Below, one piece after another: positions 26,651 to 34,582 of a DNA stretch of 64,000 bases. Below the pieces are notes generated by a model. That model did no database searches. It was not told the origin of the DNA and saw nothing but the letters and a program-made list of their open reading frames with translations. The number at the start of each line of letters is the position of its first letter. Positions within the stretch are counted from its first letter, which is position 1. This DNA comes from Aedoeadaptatus urinae (GTDB lineage Bacteria > Bacillota > Clostridia > Tissierellales > Peptoniphilaceae), in NCBI RefSeq assembly GCF_900155585.1, contig NZ_LT707416.1, positions 124,001-188,000 on the forward strand. The letters are read 5' to 3'. The position numbers and the translations under genes are program-made.

Positions 26651-27841
26651 ATGAAACTATCCAACCGTATCGAATCCATGCCCTATAGTGCGATCCGCAA
26701 GCTGACCCCCTATGCCAACAAGGCAAAAGAAGCCGGCAAAAAAGTTTACCACTTAAACATTGGTGCACCGGACGTCGAAACCCCCCAAGAATTCTTCGAT
26801 GCCATTAAGAACATCGACATGAAGGTATTGAGCTATGCTCCCTCCCCGGGTCTTCCCGAGCTTCGCGAAGGTATGGCTAAATACTATCAACGCAGAGACA
26901 TCCCCATGACCGCTGACGACATCGTCGTTACCGCAGGCGGCTCCGAAGCTCTGCTCTTCACCCTGCTGGCCATTACCGACGTGGGTGATGAAATTTTGAC
27001 CTGCGAACCCTATTACACCAACTATTATTCTTACTTTATCGAAACCTCGACCACGGTAACCACCTTCCCCACCGTCGTCGAAAACGACTTCCACCTGCCT
27101 TCCAGAGAAGTCATCGAATCCAAGATCACCGATAAGACCAAGGCGATCCTTCTTGCCAACCCCGGCAACCCCACCGGTGCCGTTTACACCCAAGAAGAAA
27201 TCGAATTGATCGCTGACATCGCTATCGACAACGACCTTTGGATCATCGCTGAAGAACTCTACCGCGAATTCATCTTCGACGGCAGAAAATTCCACAGCTT
27301 CGGTACCATCGAACGCATCCAAGACCGCTTGATCCTTCAAGACTCCATCTCCAAACGCTTTAGCGGTTGCGGCGCTCGTATCGGTAACCTGGCCTGCATG
27401 AACAAAGACTTCATCGCCGCTGCCAACAAGCTGGCTACCGGCCGTTTGGCTTGCCCCACCGTGGACATGATCGGTGCTGCAGCTCTCTATCAAATCGACG
27501 ATTCTTACCTGGACAAAATCGCCGAAATTTACCAAGAACGCCGCGACGTCATCGTCGAAGAATTAAACAAAATTGACGGCGTTAAATGCAACATGGCCGG
27601 CGGCGCTTTCTATACCGTAGCCGACCTGCCCGTAGAAAATGCCGAAGACTTCTGCCGTTGGTTGCTTGAAGAATTCGACGTTGACGGCGAAACCTTAATG
27701 ATGGCTCCCGCCGCCGGTTTCTACGAACACAGCGAAGATTACATGAGCCAAGTTCGTTTGGCTTACGTATTGAATGTGGAAGCTTTGAGAAAAGCAATGC
27801 ACATTTTAGACGAAGGTCTGAAGGCTTACAAAGCCAGATAA
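26651..27841 (+). CDS. PLP-dependent aminotransferase, class I/II
   Basis: 396 aa fold-type I aminotransferase of the aspartate/aromatic aminotransferase group. Features are HLNIGAPDVETP near the N-terminus, the glycine-rich GGSEALLF cofactor turn, NPGNPTGAVY, and the lysine that would hold PLP (K235) in SISKRFSGCGARIG. Amino donor and acceptor cannot be read; a role in amino-acid catabolism fits an amino-acid fermenter. Strong promoter, GAGAGGAG ribosome site and a strong terminator make it an independent, probably well-expressed gene. Its codons (many GAA, GGT, TTC) differ from the GC-rich neighbours, as expected for high expression. Confidence 0.9.
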   Translation: MKLSNRIESMPYSAIRKLTPYANKAKEAGKKVYHLNIGAPDVETPQEFFDAIKNIDMKVLSYAPSPGLPELREGMAKYYQRRDIPMTADDIVVTAGGSEALLFTLLAITDVGDEILTCEPYYTNYYSYFIETSTTVTTFPTVVENDFHLPSREVIESKITDKTKAILLANPGNPTGAVYTQEEIELIADIAIDNDLWIIAEELYREFIFDGRKFHSFGTIERIQDRLILQDSISKRFSGCGARIGNLACMNKDFIAAANKLATGRLACPTVDMIGAAALYQIDDSYLDKIAEIYQERRDVIVEELNKIDGVKCNMAGGAFYTVADLPVENAEDFCRWLLEEFDVDGETLMMAPAAGFYEHSEDYMSQVRLAYVLNVEALRKAMHILDEGLKAYKAR

Positions 27842-27867
27842 TTAAACCGACTATCGGAAATAAAAGA

Positions 27868-27898
27868 GGCTATGCTCCCTGTGGGCATAGCCTTTTTT
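27868..27898 (+). terminator. Terminator of the aminotransferase gene
   Basis: GGCTATGC (27868-27875) pairs with GCATAGCC (27885-27892), followed by TTTTTT. Its 3' half lies inside the 33-bp direct repeat and is copied at 32302-32334. Confidence 0.9.
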
Positions 27899-27908
27899 GT
27901 GTTAGTCG
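27876..27908. repeat. 33-bp direct repeat, left boundary of the ort cassette
   Basis: Perfect copy of 32302-32334, running from TCCCTGTGGGCATAGCC to GTGTTAGTCG. It includes the 3' half of the aminotransferase terminator. The bases differ immediately outside on both sides. Confidence 0.9.
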
Positions 27909-27970
27909 CAGATTTAGGAACCAACATAGCTTTTGCTTGATCTCTTGATCTTTCAAAGTAATCTCAATGG

Positions 27971-28005
27971 AAAAAGCGAGCAAGAAAATATCTTACTCGC
28001 TTTTT
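27971..28005. terminator. Terminator downstream of ortB
   Basis: AAAAAGCGAG (27971-27980) and CTCGCTTTTT (27996-28005) pair, extended by AAGA/TCTT. A and T runs on either side allow either direction; on minus it closes the nhaC-ortAB unit. Confidence 0.8.
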
Positions 28006-28040
28006 CTTATCTCGGAGACTTTCGTGCTATAGGTGTCTAA

Positions 28041-29459
28041 CTAGCACTCTACTTGAAATTCTTTTAAATGTTCTCTTACTTCACTTTCAGAAAGCTTGGT
28101 TTCGTCGGCTAAATAACGGACATCTTCATCCGTAGCTTTTTCCAATTTGTTATTTTTTACAGCATTTTTGATATAGGACTTTCTCAGTGTATGCATATCA
28201 TATTCACGAGCACGAATCAGTGAAGGGTCGCTGGGTAAAATAATGTTTTCGCCCGGTTTATCATCGTCAGGATTGCCAAACAAGATCTCAACGCCGTTTT
28301 CCTTAGCAAATGTGAGTTGCGCCGTGGGATGTTTGCCGGCTCCGGTATATTCTGTCTCTTGTACAACAATAATTTGATCTTCGTCCATTTCTTGTGCCAT
28401 GGCAAATGCAGCTGTCAGAGAAGTATTGCCCGCGGGCCCTCTTTCATAGCCTTCTAGGCTTGCCAATGCTTCTGTGATATAGAAGGTTTCGCCCTGTTTT
28501 ACCGTAACGTAACGATCGGCATATCGCAGGAATCTGGCTGCATTTCTCGGAACGTCTGAACGATCCGGCCATGTAATAAACGGGATGCTGAATCCTGTGT
28601 GTCCGGTCGTGAATGATTTTTTGTTGAAGTCGTGATCCGATGCCATGTGCAATCCGCTCAAGTCAACCGATGCTCCGACTATTTGTGCATTAGAGCCTGC
28701 TTTTTGCACACCGCGTGCAGTTCCGGTTAAGTTTCCGCCTCCGGCATTTGTGCAAACAACGACATCGGGATCCTTTCCGGTCTTTTCTCTACATTGGTGT
28801 ACCAGCTCGTATCCCAGCGTTTCTATGCCTGCAATGGCAAAGGGTACGTAAAGGGATGCGTTAAAGTAGCCTGTATCTTCTAATACTTGCAGGAAGGTGG
28901 AAAAAAGTTCGGGACCGACGGTTAATTGGATGACTTCTGCACCGTAAGCTTCGCAAATTCTTTGTTTTTCTAAAATCTCAGGTTGACCTACCATTCTACT
29001 GTCGTAACATTCTTGCACGACAATGCAGTGCAAGCCCGCCATCGCAGCTTGTGCTGCTACGGCAGCGCCATAATTTCCGGACGTGGCACAGCATACACCT
29101 TTATATCCCAGCTTCTTTGCCAAGTAAACTGCCATGGATGCCCGACGTGCTTTAAAGCTGCCCGATGCGTTGCAAGCTTCATCTTTTACAAAAATCCGGG
29201 CACCCTTTCCTTTTTCCGCATACTTTCTTGCCAGAGCCGTCAGGTTTTTCATTTCTAACAGAGGCGTGTTGCCGACGGCGCAGTCTAGTTGAATTTTACT
29301 AATTTCATCAATTGTGAAATCAGCCGACTCGCTCATCATTTTTTCATAATTGAAACCGATGCCTTCAAATTCATACTTAGTATAATCTATCCCGGTGGAT
29401 GCCAGCATGATTTCATTTTTACGGCTTAAAATCGCTTCATAGGAGTTGTCTTTAGTCAT
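28041..29459 (-). CDS. ortB: 2-amino-4-oxopentanoate thiolase, PLP subunit OrtB
   Basis: 472 aa PLP enzyme, large subunit of AKP thiolase. With OrtA it interconverts 2-amino-4-oxopentanoate plus CoA and alanine plus acetyl-CoA, in the oxidative branch of ornithine fermentation. The sequence matches the family throughout: DCAVGNTPLLEMKNLTALAR, NASGSFKARRA with the likely PLP lysine, TSGNYGAAVA, and TNAGGGNLTGTARG. The ATG at 29459 is chosen because GGAGGAAAG precedes it by 8 bp. It overlaps the ortA stop by 8 bp; an earlier in-frame ATG (29486) lies within ortA and lacks a site. No ornithine racemase, OraSE mutase or 2,4-diaminopentanoate dehydrogenase is in the window, so the pathway is incomplete here. 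Confidence 0.93.
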   Translation of the reverse strand: MTKDNSYEAILSRKNEIMLASTGIDYTKYEFEGIGFNYEKMMSESADFTIDEISKIQLDCAVGNTPLLEMKNLTALARKYAEKGKGARIFVKDEACNASGSFKARRASMAVYLAKKLGYKGVCCATSGNYGAAVAAQAAMAGLHCIVVQECYDSRMVGQPEILEKQRICEAYGAEVIQLTVGPELFSTFLQVLEDTGYFNASLYVPFAIAGIETLGYELVHQCREKTGKDPDVVVCTNAGGGNLTGTARGVQKAGSNAQIVGASVDLSGLHMASDHDFNKKSFTTGHTGFSIPFITWPDRSDVPRNAARFLRYADRYVTVKQGETFYITEALASLEGYERGPAGNTSLTAAFAMAQEMDEDQIIVVQETEYTGAGKHPTAQLTFAKENGVEILFGNPDDDKPGENIILPSDPSLIRAREYDMHTLRKSYIKNAVKNNKLEKATDEDVRYLADETKLSESEVREHLKEFQVEC

Positions 29460-29763
29460 TGATCTTTCCTCCAAACAAAATTTCACGTAATTGGCATTGA
29501 ACTTTCAAGAGTTCTGGGACGAAGTCGCCATAGGTGTGCGTGTATTTTGGCTTCACCGCAAATAATTTACCTGCCACTCGTCTGCCCGTAACAGTAATTA
29601 CTTCTACATCATCACCGATGTTGGCCTCTTCACATAAAAAGCCTTTGACCCACATTTGTAAGTCATGTTTTTGTGTATCTTCAGGTACTTGCGGAGCCCG
29701 TTTTCCTGCCGGCAATACAATGCGAGTGATTTGAACCCATTCGCCTTTACAAACTTTATTCAT
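29452..29763 (-). CDS. ortA: 2-amino-4-oxopentanoate thiolase, small subunit OrtA
   Basis: 103 aa, the usual length for OrtA. The mid-region GDDVEVITVTGRRVAGKL is a small beta-barrel-like domain found in this subunit, and TYGDFVPELL near the C-terminus is typical. It has no catalytic activity alone and partners OrtB, with which it overlaps by 8 bp. ATG behind AGGAGGAAGAG. Preceded by nhaC with a 17-bp gap, so one transcript is likely. Confidence 0.9.
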   Translation of the reverse strand: MNKVCKGEWVQITRIVLPAGKRAPQVPEDTQKHDLQMWVKGFLCEEANIGDDVEVITVTGRRVAGKLFAVKPKYTHTYGDFVPELLKVQCQLREILFGGKIND

Positions 29764-29780
29764 ATTCTCTTCCTCCTATT

Positions 29781-31214
29781 TTATTTTGCGACTTGTTTTT
29801 CTTTCATTCCGTCGTTGCGACCGACTCCAATGAAAATGGAAGCCGTCATTACAATCAACAGAGCTATAGGATAAACAACGAGTGGCGATACTTCTACGCC
29901 AATAAGCGGTGCGGATGTTTCAGATGCAAAGCCCATGGTAAATACCATTGCCGGAGTCCAGGGCAATAAATAGGCTAAAGTGTTTGATTGCGCATCAAGG
30001 ACATTTGCAATCCGATAAGGGGAAATGTTGTGTCGATCTCCAAGCGGTTTTGCAAATGACGAGCCGACAGCCAGAATCGCCGGTGCATTCAAGCCCATAA
30101 TTCCCGAGAGTAAAATAACCATGACCGTAATAACGAGTTCCGAGCCCGTCGCAGTGTTCGCTGCGCCTCCCAAGGCGTTCAGCAAACGAATGTCGCCGCC
30201 ACCTGCTCGCATAATAGAGATCGAACCGAATAATAACAAAGCCAATACACTGACTTGTAACATACCCGATAGACCTTCAAAAATGATACCGCCGACTTCA
30301 CGATCCAAGCCGCTCCCACTAACGTTGACCAACGCATTGACGTTTTCTGCAGGGGAATCAATCACGAGAAGATCGAATTGCCCTGTCACCAGGCCGATGG
30401 CTGCCGAAACAACAATCCCAATAGTAGTTGCAATGACAATGTCACCGGTTTTAAAGGCTACATACAGTGTGGCCGCAACGCCGAGCAACATGAGAAAAGC
30501 CTTTGGATCGTAATTGGCAAGGTCCGTCGCAGCGGCACTTGCCGCTTCGTGTTGAATTACGGAACCGAGGATGGCAAAAACAATAATTGTAATGGTTCCT
30601 GCAACGCCGGCATACTTCAATCTGGAACGTACAACACCGGGAACATCGACACCTTGGGTCGTGGCTGAACAAATTGTCGTATCAGAAACAGGTGCTAAGT
30701 TATCGCCAAAAACTGCTCCGGATATAACCGCCCCCGCTAATAATTCGGGATTGCATCCGATCGATATTCCTGCCGGATATAACACACCCATGGCCGTTGC
30801 GATGGTGCCGAAACCTGTTCCGGTTGCAGTTGCAAAGAGGGCAGAGGCAATAAATGTTATTTCGACAAATACTACTGGACCTACGCCAAGATTAGCAGAG
30901 AAACCGGCGATCGCTAACGCGAGCCCAGACGAGCTAAGCACCTTTGAAAATACGCCTGCAAAAAACCAACAGAGAATCGGTGTGATCGCCTCGCGACTGG
31001 ACATCCCATCCACCAACACGGAAGAATACATCGTTTTATCTTTTGCAAAAAAGAATGCCACGATAATTGCCATAAAAGCAGGCAACCATAAAGCGCCGTT
31101 AGAAATGGATCTCCAGACAAATGTTGTAAGGATGATCAAAGCAATAAATACAACAAATGGGATGAATGAAAACCATTCACCTCCGTAGAATTCAAGCTTT
31201 TTCTTTGATTCCAT
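29781..31214 (-). CDS. nhaC: NhaC-family sodium/proton antiporter or amino-acid exchanger
   Basis: 477 aa membrane protein with about 11-12 helices. The NhaC-superfamily core is clear: GTGFGTIATAMGVLYPAG and GAVISGAVFGDNLAPVSDTT. Family members exchange sodium for protons; some relatives exchange organic substrates such as malate/lactate. Position as first gene before ortAB suggests import or exchange of the fermented amino acid or its product (inference), rather than pH control. Start ATG behind AAGGGGG. Promoter at 31326-31354 (minus). It is divergent from an XRE-cupin regulator that probably controls it. Confidence 0.88.
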   Translation of the reverse strand: MESKKKLEFYGGEWFSFIPFVVFIALIILTTFVWRSISNGALWLPAFMAIIVAFFFAKDKTMYSSVLVDGMSSREAITPILCWFFAGVFSKVLSSSGLALAIAGFSANLGVGPVVFVEITFIASALFATATGTGFGTIATAMGVLYPAGISIGCNPELLAGAVISGAVFGDNLAPVSDTTICSATTQGVDVPGVVRSRLKYAGVAGTITIIVFAILGSVIQHEAASAAATDLANYDPKAFLMLLGVAATLYVAFKTGDIVIATTIGIVVSAAIGLVTGQFDLLVIDSPAENVNALVNVSGSGLDREVGGIIFEGLSGMLQVSVLALLLFGSISIMRAGGGDIRLLNALGGAANTATGSELVITVMVILLSGIMGLNAPAILAVGSSFAKPLGDRHNISPYRIANVLDAQSNTLAYLLPWTPAMVFTMGFASETSAPLIGVEVSPLVVYPIALLIVMTASIFIGVGRNDGMKEKQVAK

Positions 31215-31304
31215 ATAAGCCCCCTTATAACAGATGCAGAAACTGCGTTCTGAAAACTATAGACGAAATTTCGCTGCGAAATAATACGATATATGGTAAT
31301 AAAT

Positions 31305-31347
31305 CCGTTATCTCGTATTAATCGCATAGTAACATACGTTATAACGG
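31305..31347. promoter_or_regulatory. Candidate operator in the nhaC promoter
   Basis: Inverted arms CCGTTAT (31305-31311) and ATAACGG (31341-31347) are perfect and lie either side of the -10 box of the nhaC promoter. The neighbouring divergent gene encodes an XRE-cupin regulator. Binding is inference. Confidence 0.4.
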
Positions 31348-31354
31348 AATGCAA
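31326..31354 (-). promoter_or_regulatory. Promoter of nhaC-ortA-ortB
   Basis: Minus strand: -35 TTGCAT (31349-31354), 17-bp spacer, -10 TACTAT (31326-31331), about 110 bp before the nhaC ATG. Confidence 0.65.
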
Positions 31355-31380
31355 CCGTTTTCTGGAACTTTTTAATTTTA

Positions 31381-31410
31381 TTGATTTTTGGTGGTTACTA
31401 AGCATATACT
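31381..31410 (+). promoter_or_regulatory. Promoter of the XRE-cupin regulator
   Basis: -35 TTGATT (31381-31386), 18-bp spacer, -10 TATACT (31405-31410), 48 bp before the TTG start. Confidence 0.65.
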
Positions 31411-31458
31411 TAAAGACAACCGGTAAATTCCCTTCAGTTATTAGGAGGTTAGATTAGT

Positions 31459-32025
31459 TTGAATAGCGACATGGAAATGAATTTTGACGCCATCAGATTG
31501 GGCCAAGCCTTGCGTCAAGAAAGAAATAGATTGGGATATACCTTAGATGAAGCATCCAATAAGACAGGTGTTTCAAAGACGATGCTTAGCCAAATCGAGC
31601 GGGGGGAGTCTTCCCCCACTGTTTCGACCATTTGGAAGATTTCCGCAGGTCTTCGAGTATCTTTGGCCACTCTCCTTTCCCATAGCAATAAGTCCGACTA
31701 TAAGGTGATAAAATTGGACGAAGTCATGCCCATCGCTGAAGATGACAATGTTTTAATTCAAAATATTTTTTTATTCGATCCTTTATCTCCTTTAGACGGA
31801 TTGTTCATCACACTGCGCCCCCACGCCAAGTACCAATCCACCGGACACAACAATGCATTACAAGAATATATTTTTGTAATTGACGGTGAATTAACAATGC
31901 ATGTTGGCACAGAGTCTTTTTCCATGAGTAAATTTGATACTCTTAATTTTGAAGGCGATGAAGATCACTCCTATGAAAACATGTCTGACGATTCGGTTAC
32001 TTTTCTGTCGTTAATTAAGTATTGA
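31459..32025 (+). CDS. XRE-family regulator with C-terminal cupin domain
   Basis: 188 aa. A helix-turn-helix of the XRE type at about residues 12-66 contains LGYTLDEASNKTGVSKTMLS and IERGESSPTVSTIWKI. A cupin sensor barrel at about 110-186 contains FITLRPHAKYQSTGHNN and YIFVIDGELTMHVG. Such proteins repress or activate amino-acid or polyamine genes in response to a small ligand. The TTG at 31459 is favoured because AGGAGG (31443-31448) is 10 bp away; the next ATG is 22 bp from it. It is divergent from nhaC-ortAB and within the same repeat-bounded cassette, so it is likely the local regulator. Confidence 0.88.
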   Translation: MNSDMEMNFDAIRLGQALRQERNRLGYTLDEASNKTGVSKTMLSQIERGESSPTVSTIWKISAGLRVSLATLLSHSNKSDYKVIKLDEVMPIAEDDNVLIQNIFLFDPLSPLDGLFITLRPHAKYQSTGHNNALQEYIFVIDGELTMHVGTESFSMSKFDTLNFEGDEDHSYENMSDDSVTFLSLIKY

Positions 32026-32327
32026 TACACTACTTGTGTCTATTAAATCTCATTGTAAGTGTGTGGTAAGAAATTTTCTGTCGAAACTTTTATTTTAAAT
32101 TGATGTAGTAAAAAGTACATACGAACCAAATCCAAAACCACTAAAGGTCAGTAAGCATAATGCTAATTCAATTTAGCTTAATATTTAAAGAACCCACGAC
32201 TCTTCGTGGGTTCTTCCGGTCTAATGACATAATTTATTCAATGACTCTATTGTACTTTTAAATCTGCAAATAGATATTAGAGGCTTGCTTGAATCTCCCT
32301 ATCCCTGTGGGCATAGCCTTTTTTGTG
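32026..32327. other. Gene-free right end of the ort cassette
   Basis: No supported gene. A 12-bp perfect hairpin (AAGAACCCACGA 32188-32199, loop CTCT, TCGTGGGTTCTT 32204-32215) may terminate the regulator gene, though no T run follows. The right 33-bp direct repeat begins at 32302. Confidence 0.6.
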
Positions 32328-32334
32328 TTAGTCG
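32302..32334. repeat. 33-bp direct repeat, right boundary of the ort cassette
   Basis: Perfect copy of 27876-27908. Its last seven bases are the stop codon and final codons of the convergent CmpB-family gene, so the native junction was probably aminotransferase terminator followed directly by that gene. Confidence 0.9.
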
Positions 32335-33269
32335 GCGCGCAAGAGGTGCAGCCTTCGCTCTCTGTTTTCCAATATATCCTTGTCCTCTTGAATGGCCGCC
32401 TCCAGTTCTTTTAGGGCGTCTTGATCGGCGCCGCTTTTTAAGGAGTCGATGAGGGCGTCCTGCTTCTCGATGATTTCCCGCTGCAGGCTCCAGGTGGTGG
32501 TGAGGTTTTTCGATGCGGCTTCTCGCGCCCGCTCTTCCAGGGCTTCGACTTTTTCTTCGGCGAGGTGGCGCATGGCTTCGCCTTCGTTACGGATGCGCTC
32601 TAAGCGGGCTTTGACTCTTTCCGTGCGGAAGGTGAGCTCGGGGTAGGCGTCCAGGATCCGCTTGTGGAAGACGGAGCGGTTTTCCAGCAGGTAGCGGACT
32701 TCGGCGGCGATTTCTTCGCTCTTGTCGGAACGACTTTCTTCCACGCCACGCTTTAAGAGGCTCATGATGAAGGAGCTCATGATGCCGTCGGCGACAAAGA
32801 GGATGCTTACGGCCGTGAGCAGGCTTGTAAAAAACAAGGGATCCATTAGAGATGGCAAGGCCAGGAGGCGGGGGTTCAGTATTTTTATAATGGCCATGCC
32901 GCCGAGGCCGAAGAGGATGAGGTTTCCGATCCACACCCGGCCGTGAAGGTTCATGGGCTTTTGACTGTAGTCCCACCAGCGGGCGTGGAAGTGCTTTTCC
33001 AAAATGTAGCTCGTCATGTATTCCAGCAGGCCGCAAAGGACGAAGGCGATGAGAAAGCTCATGGCCCAGCTTCGGTCCACGGAGGCGAGGAGGTTTCCGC
33101 CCAAGGTGACGATGACGGCGCCGGTGCCGTAAATGGGGCAGTAGGGGCCGATGAGAAAGCCCCGGTTAATAAAGCGCTTGTACTGGAAGTATTTTAGTAC
33201 CACTTCCGTCACCCACCCCATCAAGGAGTAGATGAAGAATAGCCATAACAGCTGCGCTGCATTTTCCAT
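32328..33269 (-). CDS. CmpB-family putative ABC-transporter type IV membrane protein
   Basis: 313 aa. The N-terminal half (about residues 1-170) has five to six membrane helices with the family signature YSLMGWVTEVV and NRGFLIGPYCPIYGTGA, the CmpB-like group of putative permeases. The C-terminal half (about 175-313) is charged and coiled-coil-like, rich in Arg, Glu and Ala. No ATPase is adjacent, so a transport role is unproved. Start ATG behind GAGGAAAGG. Its stop codon lies in the right copy of the 33-bp repeat. Confidence 0.82.
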   Translation of the reverse strand: MENAAQLLWLFFIYSLMGWVTEVVLKYFQYKRFINRGFLIGPYCPIYGTGAVIVTLGGNLLASVDRSWAMSFLIAFVLCGLLEYMTSYILEKHFHARWWDYSQKPMNLHGRVWIGNLILFGLGGMAIIKILNPRLLALPSLMDPLFFTSLLTAVSILFVADGIMSSFIMSLLKRGVEESRSDKSEEIAAEVRYLLENRSVFHKRILDAYPELTFRTERVKARLERIRNEGEAMRHLAEEKVEALEERAREAASKNLTTTWSLQREIIEKQDALIDSLKSGADQDALKELEAAIQEDKDILENRERRLHLLRAD

Positions 33270-33373
33270 TAAATCATCCTTTCCTCTTTTACGATTCTTC
33301 TTTTATGGTACCTGCTAGTTGAAAAAAAGACCAGATTCTTTTTTCCCTTTAGGGGAAATTTTTGTCAGGGCGC

Positions 33374-33404
33374 AAAAAAGGCACGGACCGCCGGGTCTGT
33401 GCCT
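33374..33404 (-). terminator. Terminator of the MFS/M20 operon
   Basis: GGCACGGACC (33380-33389), loop GCCG, GGTCTGTGCC (33394-33403), one G-U pair. On minus it is followed by TTTTTT (33374-33379). Confidence 0.85.
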
Positions 33405-33410
33405 CTCGTT

Positions 33411-34571
33411 TTATTTGCTTTCCGTAAAAGCCACCGCCATGTCTTTAAAGATGCGGATGGTGTCTTCGTATTCGTCGAGCTCGATGTATTCGTCGATTTT
33501 GTGGGCCATTTTCGTGAGCCCCGGGCCGTAGACCACGAGATCCACATCCCCCGGCAGGTGGATGTAGCGGGAGAGCTCGCAGGTGCCGATAAGGGGACGG
33601 ACCTGCACGTTTTTATCTTTCCCCGCTTCTTTTAATGCACGGATCAGGGCCGTGTCTTTTTTCGCCTCGGCGGCATCCAGTACCTGGTTCAGCTCCAGGG
33701 TGAGGGTGGCATTCTCGGAATTTTCGTTGTTTGCGTCCACATTTTTTTGCAAAAGCTCCACGGCGCGGGCGGAGTCGTATTCCGGCACGGTGCGGGCGTT
33801 GCCTTTGATGATGACGTGATCGGGCACGGAGTTAAACTGCCGTCCCCCTTCGATAATGGAAAAGACATTGAGGGTGGCGCCTAAATCTTCGTTCCGGTAA
33901 TCGGGGTTGTTTGTCACGGCGTCGAAGTCTTTTTGCGTCTTTTGAATAAATTCCGCCGCCGTCATAATGGCGTTGATGCCCAGCTCCGGCATGGAGGAGT
34001 GGGCGGCTTTGCCTTCGCCGTGAATGGTGTACATAATGGAGCCTTTGGAGGCGAAGATGGCTTGGTTTTCGCCGTCGCGCTTCGTGGGCTCGGGAATGAC
34101 GATGCCGTCGACCGCATCCAGATAGCCGCCTTCCACCAAATCCAGGGCGCCCTGCATGCCCACTTCTTCGCCGACGGTGCCGATAAACCAAACTTCCCCG
34201 GCGAAATCCGCGCCTTCATCGGCGAGATCCAAAAGCATGACGAGGGCCGCCGCCACACCGGCTTTCATGTCGCAGGTGCCGCGGCCGTACATTTTGTTGC
34301 CTTCGATGGCGCCTTCAAAGGGCGCATGGGTCCAGCCTTCGCCGGGCTCCACCACGTCCAGGTGGCCGGAGACGGCGAAAATTTTCCCGGGCCGATTGCC
34401 TTTTAGCTTCACGAGAATATTGTCCCGCCCCGGATAGGAGGGCACGATTTGTGTTTCGATGTTTTCGTAATCCTTAAACAGCTCGGCGATGGTTTTGGCC
34501 ACCGCCCCTTCGCCGTCGTTGACCGATTCGATTTGAATGAGTTGTTTTAATATGGAAAGATGTCTGTTCAT
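33411..34571 (-). CDS. M20-family metallopeptidase (ArgE/DapE type)
   Basis: 386 aa zinc-dependent amidohydrolase. Metal-binding motifs are visible: SGHLDVV, the bridging Asp in GRGTCDMKAG, catalytic EE in IGTVGEEVG, and an HK near the C-terminus (KMAHKIDEY). A dimerisation lid domain lies between about residues 175 and 295. The family includes acetylornithine deacetylase, succinyl-diaminopimelate desuccinylase and dipeptidases; nothing here decides which. It follows the MFS transporter by 11 bp, suggesting uptake and then hydrolysis of the same N-acyl amino acid or peptide (inference). Confidence 0.88.
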   Translation of the reverse strand: MNRHLSILKQLIQIESVNDGEGAVAKTIAELFKDYENIETQIVPSYPGRDNILVKLKGNRPGKIFAVSGHLDVVEPGEGWTHAPFEGAIEGNKMYGRGTCDMKAGVAAALVMLLDLADEGADFAGEVWFIGTVGEEVGMQGALDLVEGGYLDAVDGIVIPEPTKRDGENQAIFASKGSIMYTIHGEGKAAHSSMPELGINAIMTAAEFIQKTQKDFDAVTNNPDYRNEDLGATLNVFSIIEGGRQFNSVPDHVIIKGNARTVPEYDSARAVELLQKNVDANNENSENATLTLELNQVLDAAEAKKDTALIRALKEAGKDKNVQVRPLIGTCELSRYIHLPGDVDLVVYGPGLTKMAHKIDEYIELDEYEDTIRIFKDMAVAFTESK

Positions 34572-34582
34572 CTGTACCTCCT

